DNA of 41,398 nucleotides, taken from the NCBI GenBank assembly GCA_963602355.1, contig CAVCIU010000009.1, positions 1-41,398 of the forward strand, given 5' to 3'. Numbering within the stretch: the stretch's first letter is position 1; every line of letters begins with the position of its first letter. A program made the position numbers and the translations under genes. Below the pieces are notes generated by a model. The model had not been told where the DNA came from, ran no database searches, and saw only the letters and a program-made list of their open reading frames with translations. Source of the stretch: UBA791 sp963602355. GTDB taxonomy: Bacteria; Cyanobacteriota; Vampirovibrionia; Gastranaerophilales; Gastranaerophilaceae. Positions 37,266-41,398 of the stretch are shown piece by piece.

Positions 37266-39368
37266 TTAGCCTGTTACATATTGTTCTTGATTGTAGCTTT
37301 CACCAATTGTATCAACTGCTTCAACCTTAATATCTGTAATCAATTCAGAGTATGAAATTACAACGATTGTTGGGATATGACGTTCAAGCAATTGGAACAG
37401 AGGTAATCTGATTCTAGGTGAACACAAGATTACTGGTTGTTTACCAATGTTTTGGTGAGCTGTCATAAGAGTTGTAGCTGTGCTTTCAATAAGCTCTTGT
37501 ACTTGCATTGGGTTAAGCAAGAACATTGTACCAAGCTCTGTTCTTTGGCAACTGTCGTCTAATACTTTTTCCCAGTCAGGTGAAAGTGTTAACGCATAAA
37601 GAACTTTGTCCTCTTGAACGTTAGTCAAACAGATTTGTCTGCCTAATGCTGCACGCAGACGTTCTGACAAGATGTCCGGTTCTTTTGAAAATCTCGCATA
37701 GTCGCACAGACGTTCAAAGATGAAGATAATATCTTTAATAGAAACTTTTTCTCTAATCAAGTTTACAAAGATTTTTCTCAAATCACTTGTAGAAATGATT
37801 GTTGGAACCAAGTCGTTAACAAGGGTAGGGTCTTGTGAACGTACTAATTCCATTAATTTTAATACGTCAGTTTTTGTCATTACATCATCAACGTGTTTTC
37901 TTGAAATTTCTTGTAAGTGAGTAACTACAACGTCTGTAGCATCAACGGCTGTAATAGCTTTAGTTGATTTTGCATCTTCTTCAGAAACCCAATAAGCTTG
38001 TGTTTGGTAAGTTGGGTCAACGCCAACGATTGCATCATCTGGAACAGATGATTTAACAGAATCCCATTGATCGGCAATAACCATGTATTTACCAGGGTAT
38101 ACAAAACCAGTCGCAACAGTGTTACCACGAATAGCAATCAAGTATTCGTTGGCTTCAAGCGCTGATGAGTCCATAATTCTGATATTTGGTAAGATATAAC
38201 CTAATTCGTCTGTAACTCTTTGTCTCAAGGCAGCAATCTTAGCAAGCAATTGACCTTCTTGGTCTGGGTCGGCAATTACAAGCAATCCAGCCCCAACTTG
38301 TAATGAAAGTACGTCAACACCAAGTCTTTCGTACATTCTGTTAGGGTTAACAAGGTCTTGCATGTTTTGTCTAACACTTTCCAATTGACCCAATTGTGAT
38401 TGTACGTCTGCGTTAACAAGTACTGAGAACCCTGCTAATACAAGGATTATTGTAAATAGCAAGAATGGGAACCAAGGTAAACCTGTTATTGGACATGATA
38501 ATGTAATCAAGAATAAGAACCCTGCTGCAAAGAATAAACTGTAAGGTTTGCTCATTAATTGTGCTGTTAAATCGGCACCTAATGAAGAGCTTGTTGCAGA
38601 AGCACGAGTCATTACGATACCGGCTGAAATTGACATCAATAGTGAAGGAACTTGTGAAGCCAAGCCATCACCGATTGTTAAGATAGTGTATTTTGAAACA
38701 GCATCTGCAATTGGCATATTGTTCATCAAACAACCAACGCATAAACCGCCGACAATGTTGATAATAGTAATAATAACGCCGGCGATTGTATCCCCTTTTA
38801 CGAACTTCATGGAACCGTCCATAGAACCGAATAAACTTGATTCTCTTTGTAAGTCCTCACGACGTTTAACAGCTTCTTCTGGTGATATCAAACCTGCATT
38901 GAAATCGGCATCGATTGTCATTTGTTTACCAGGCATCGCATCTAAGGCAAATCTGGCAGAAACTTCGGCGATACGTTCAGCACCCTTTGTGATTACCATG
39001 AATTGTACAACCGTAATGATTAAGAAAATTACGAAACCTACAACCATGTTACCACCGGTTACGAAATGGCCGAACGCCGTTACAACTTCACCCGCATCAC
39101 CTTTCGCCAAAATAAGACGTGTTGATGCGATTGAAAGTACTAGACGGAACATTGTACAAATCAAAATGATTGATGGAAATGCCGCCAATTCAAGTGGTTT
39201 TTGTACATAAAGGGCAATCATCAAAAGCACAATACCAATAGTCATATTGAAACTGATTGAAAAGTTGATAATCCAAGTAGGCATCTCAATCAACAGGATA
39301 AGTATTAACATTAATACAAAGCCTGCTAAAAATATTTCACTTATTGACTTTGACCCTGGTGCGCCCAT
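37266..39368 (-). CDS. flhA: Flagellar export apparatus protein FlhA
   Basis: FlhA is the large export-gate protein of the flagellar type III system. The 700-residue protein has about eight transmembrane helices in the first 320 residues and the FHIPEP signature region (IASTRLILAKGDAGEVVTAF, then PGKQMTIDADFNAGLI). A cytoplasmic C-terminal ring domain (about 340-690) binds chaperone-substrate pairs. Length and neighbours (FliH, FliG-like) favour flagellar FlhA over injectisome SctV. Its ATG overlaps the fliH stop (TAATG). Confidence 0.95.
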   Translation of the reverse strand: MGAPGSKSISEIFLAGFVLMLILILLIEMPTWIINFSISFNMTIGIVLLMIALYVQKPLELAAFPSIILICTMFRLVLSIASTRLILAKGDAGEVVTAFGHFVTGGNMVVGFVIFLIITVVQFMVITKGAERIAEVSARFALDAMPGKQMTIDADFNAGLISPEEAVKRREDLQRESSLFGSMDGSMKFVKGDTIAGVIITIINIVGGLCVGCLMNNMPIADAVSKYTILTIGDGLASQVPSLLMSISAGIVMTRASATSSSLGADLTAQLMSKPYSLFFAAGFLFLITLSCPITGLPWFPFLLFTIILVLAGFSVLVNADVQSQLGQLESVRQNMQDLVNPNRMYERLGVDVLSLQVGAGLLVIADPDQEGQLLAKIAALRQRVTDELGYILPNIRIMDSSALEANEYLIAIRGNTVATGFVYPGKYMVIADQWDSVKSSVPDDAIVGVDPTYQTQAYWVSEEDAKSTKAITAVDATDVVVTHLQEISRKHVDDVMTKTDVLKLMELVRSQDPTLVNDLVPTIISTSDLRKIFVNLIREKVSIKDIIFIFERLCDYARFSKEPDILSERLRAALGRQICLTNVQEDKVLYALTLSPDWEKVLDDSCQRTELGTMFLLNPMQVQELIESTATTLMTAHQNIGKQPVILCSPRIRLPLFQLLERHIPTIVVISYSELITDIKVEAVDTIGESYNQEQYVTG

Positions 39369-40129
39369 TACATTCCCTTCAATGCTTCTTTTAGAATTTC
39401 AATTTGAGTTTCTAATCCTGCATCAATTATTCCGTTGTTTGTTACGAAAATACAGCCTCCTGATGAAACACTATCGTCTGCTACTACTGTTATTCTTGCT
39501 TCTGTTCCTTTCGCTGATAGTGCCTTTGGTAATTCTTCTCTAACAAGATCTGCTTCCATTGGATTTACCTTAATAGTGATTTTTGTTTCTTCTTTTGATA
39601 AATTCTCCATTACTTCAAGTATCATTGAAATTATTGATTCAGGATCTTGTTCTATTTCTTTTTTAATTATTTTTCTGGCAATATCAACAGCTATTTCTAA
39701 AATGTCAGGTGCGATGTATTCAAAAACTTCTTTTTTTGCAGAAACAAAATCTTCAATGGAATCTCTCAAATCTAGAATATCATTTCTAGCTTCTTCAAGT
39801 CCGGCTTTATAACCTTCTTTTGCAGCAGATTCTTTGATTTGGTCAGCTTCTTCTTGAGCTCTTGAAATAAGGTTTCTATCGTCAATTCTACGATAACCTC
39901 TACGTCTATCACCACGACGTCTTTCTTGTCTTTGTGTAAAATCAATCTTGTCAATGTCGAAAGCATCATTTTTAATCTCCTCTTGCGTTGGCAATGGAGA
40001 TACTTCAATTTTTTGCTCTTGCACAGGTTGTTGCTGAACTTCCTCTACAACTACGACATTTTCTTCCGAAACAGGCTGTTGTACTTCTTGTACAACCTCC
40101 TTCTTTCGTGCTTGTTTTTTTATGATCAT
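39368..40129 (-). CDS. fliH: FliH-like regulator of the export ATPase
   Basis: FliH binds and restrains the ATPase FliI and docks it to the C-ring. The 253-residue protein has a disordered Val/Gln/Glu-rich N-terminus (1-60), a strikingly Arg-rich patch (RRRGDRRRGYRR, about 70-81), a helix with GYKAGLEEARNDI (about 107-119) and a C-terminal domain (IIKKEIEQDPESI, then SSGGCIFVTNNGIIDAGLET) typical of FliH/YscL. Coupled to flhA by a TAATG overlap. A TATAAT at 40140-40145 on the minus strand could be an internal promoter. Confidence 0.88.
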   Translation of the reverse strand: MIIKKQARKKEVVQEVQQPVSEENVVVVEEVQQQPVQEQKIEVSPLPTQEEIKNDAFDIDKIDFTQRQERRRGDRRRGYRRIDDRNLISRAQEEADQIKESAAKEGYKAGLEEARNDILDLRDSIEDFVSAKKEVFEYIAPDILEIAVDIARKIIKKEIEQDPESIISMILEVMENLSKEETKITIKVNPMEADLVREELPKALSAKGTEARITVVADDSVSSGGCIFVTNNGIIDAGLETQIEILKEALKGM

Positions 40130-40140
40130 AAGTAGTTATA

Positions 40141-41172
40141 TTATACACTACATTCAACGTGTTGGGCAACAATGTTTGCAATTCTGATTGGCATTTCGTA
40201 AAATTCCCCTTCGTATGCACATTGGATAAATTTTTTGACCATTGGTCGTTCTTTTTTCAACATCTCTTGTAGTTTGTGTGGGTTTTCGCAACCTTTGATT
40301 GCTTTTTCTATTCTTTCTGTTATCTTTGAAGGACTTAGTTGTTTTGGCTCTGGCAATTGTGTCTTGATTTCTTTTAAGAATTGAATTGACACACTTGGAT
40401 CAAGTCTTGTTTCTAAGTCGTTCATTTGCATATATTGGCTTACAAGTTGTGCATCATCAGGGCTGAACTTGTTCAAGATTGTATGAACTTTGTCTTGTGA
40501 TAAAGTTTTTAAAATCAAAGCAACAGATGCAAGTTTTAAAATCTTGTTTTGGTTTCCTGTTTGTTGAGGAATTTGAGCTTGTGCCATTTGGTCTGGAGGT
40601 AATTGACCTTGCTCTTGTGGTTGTTGAGCAGCCATTTCTTGTGCTTGACGAGCTTCCTCTTCTTGTCTTGCTTCTTCTGCCTCTTGAACCATTGCATCAA
40701 TGTTTGATTGGTTTTGAGCAGCTTCTTTTAAGCTTTCGTCAATTATACCTTTTTGAGATAATTCATCAATTGCACCGTCGAAGGCTTGTTTTACGTGATG
40801 TTCAATCAATGCAAGCATTTGGTCTTGTGGAATATTGTTTTGAATTGTTTGTTTACCAATTTCAAAAATAGTAAACGCAACTTTTTGCAAAACTCCGTCC
40901 CAGTATTGTGAATCAATACCTGAACGGATTAAATCTACAGATTTGTGGAATGACCATTCTGCGATGATTTGAGTAAGTAATACGGCTTGGTCAGCATTAA
41001 AGCCCATTTGTGGGTCATTTGAAATAGCTTCCCCTGCAAGCATTGAGAAGTTCAATAATGTTTGAACAATATATTTTTTTTGAAAATCATCAAATTCAGC
41101 TGGAACAAGCTCTTTAGCTTGATCTGCTAACATTTGAGAAAATTGTTTATAATCGAACCCTTCTATTGCCAT
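40141..41172 (-). CDS. FliG-like protein fused to an unknown helical domain
   Basis: The 343-residue protein has three parts: an all-helical N-terminal domain (about 1-160) of unknown family, a Gln/Glu/Ala/Pro-rich linker (about 160-210), and a C-terminal domain (about 211-343). In the last, LASVALILKTLSQDKVHTIL, then NKFSPDDAQLVSQYMQM, resembles the ARM-like helices of FliG N/middle domains. The position between a probable fliF end and fliH is where fliG is expected. No clear FliG C-terminal torque domain is seen. It may be a highly diverged FliG or a different C-ring component (inference). A weak TAGGTAG precedes the ATG. Confidence 0.7.
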   Translation of the reverse strand: MAIEGFDYKQFSQMLADQAKELVPAEFDDFQKKYIVQTLLNFSMLAGEAISNDPQMGFNADQAVLLTQIIAEWSFHKSVDLIRSGIDSQYWDGVLQKVAFTIFEIGKQTIQNNIPQDQMLALIEHHVKQAFDGAIDELSQKGIIDESLKEAAQNQSNIDAMVQEAEEARQEEEARQAQEMAAQQPQEQGQLPPDQMAQAQIPQQTGNQNKILKLASVALILKTLSQDKVHTILNKFSPDDAQLVSQYMQMNDLETRLDPSVSIQFLKEIKTQLPEPKQLSPSKITERIEKAIKGCENPHKLQEMLKKERPMVKKFIQCAYEGEFYEMPIRIANIVAQHVECSV

Positions 41173-41204
41173 TATTCACTACCTACTACCTTTTATCTGA
41201 TTAT

Positions 41205-41233
41205 GAGTTGACGAGTGTTTGGCTCGTCAACTC
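41205..41233. terminator. Intergenic hairpin inside the flagellar operon
   Basis: GAGTTGACGAG (41205-41215) pairs perfectly with CTCGTCAACTC (41223-41233) over a 7-base loop. On the minus strand there is no T-tract, so it may be a processing or attenuating hairpin between the probable fliF and the FliG-like gene. The T-rich side faces the plus strand, where no gene ends. Confidence 0.5.
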
Positions 41234-41246
41234 TTTTAAATTTCTA

Positions 41247-41398
41247 TTATCTTTGTTCTATCCAACTTTTGATTTTTTCGCCAGCTTCGTTGTCATCAAT
41301 TGCTTCTAAATCTGAACGTAATTCATTGATTGCATCTGTCATCGCATAAGGTGGTGGTGCTGGAATATATTCTCTTTGTTGTTGTTCCAACAAGCCTT
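41247..41398 (-). CDS. C-terminal end of a probable FliF (partial)
   Basis: About 49 residues enter from the right edge and end at TAA (41249-41247). A Gln/Pro-rich stretch (YIPAPPPYAM) is followed by a helix and the end GEKIKSWIEQR. FliF proteins end in a short helix of the type ...VAxxIRxWL that binds FliG. Together with the FliG-like neighbour this suggests FliF, but the fragment is too short to be sure. Confidence 0.5.
   Translation of the reverse strand, partial: GLLEQQQREYIPAPPPYAMTDAINELRSDLEAIDDNEAGEKIKSWIEQR

Overview
The window is about two-thirds A+T, gene-dense, and reads as the chromosome of a Gram-negative, diderm, flagellated bacterium. Kdo genes (kdsD, kdsC) imply lipopolysaccharide. 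MurE carries the DNPR motif of meso-diaminopimelate enzymes. FlhA, FliH, FliJ, FliK and rod/hook-type proteins imply a flagellum. The low GC, a YvcK with an N-terminal membrane extension, and this gene mixture suggest a non-photosynthetic relative of Cyanobacteria (Melainabacteria/Gastranaerophilales type). That placement is an inference from gene content only. No tRNA, rRNA, CRISPR array, transposase or clear prophage was seen.

Layout. 1-7.2 kb (+): the end of a membrane protein gene, a small unknown protein, mnmE, ribE-ribBA, an acetyltransferase, and a large Asn/Pro/Gln-rich protein that may be FliK-like. 7.2-13.0 kb (-): an unknown membrane-anchored protein and yvcK, a divergent LamB/YcsF protein, then kdsD-kdsC-queD-uppP. 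13.1-15.2 kb: an accessory-looking stretch holding a 90-aa protein, an array of GGA hairpins ending in a terminator, a sigma-28-type promoter driving a tandem-repeat protein, and a mosaic of intergenic palindromic repeats. 15.2-17.1 kb (-): MntP and a DUF4127 protein. 17.1-21.4 kb: an exported protein, a J-domain chaperone, queE, an S4 RNA-binding protein (-), a CNNM/CBS/CorC membrane protein and a 24-codon peptide. 21.5-30.1 kb: a zinc-ribbon protein (-), a 31-codon membrane peptide, rsmH-ftsL-ftsI-murE, a short NagA-like deacetylase, ilvD and ruvA. 30.2-36.2 kb (+): a 5'-nucleotidase-like protein without signal peptide, fliJ-fliK-flgF/G-like genes, and a protein with an annexin-type repeat. 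36.4-41.4 kb (-): two small proteins (one behind a second sigma-28-type promoter), yidD, and a flagellar export operon (probable fliF end, FliG-like, fliH, flhA).

How it fits together. Flagellar genes lie at both ends of the last 10 kb, and two late-flagellar promoters with identical geometry (TAAAGT..., 12-bp gap, GCCGATA) drive small or repetitive proteins of unknown role. The strongest undescribed candidate is at 13390-13573. It has six exact copies of CANGGANG, the published optimal CsrA/RsmE site, each placing ANGGAN in a hairpin hexaloop, followed by an intrinsic terminator. This is the architecture of a CsrB/RsmZ-like CsrA-sequestering RNA, which I know only from Proteobacteria. It sits directly upstream of the sigma-28-type gene. 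A second global pattern is that seven genes have a -10-like hexamer exactly 6 nt before ATG and no Shine-Dalgarno, which predicts leaderless mRNAs, while genes inside operons have ordinary ribosome binding sites or TAATG overlaps.
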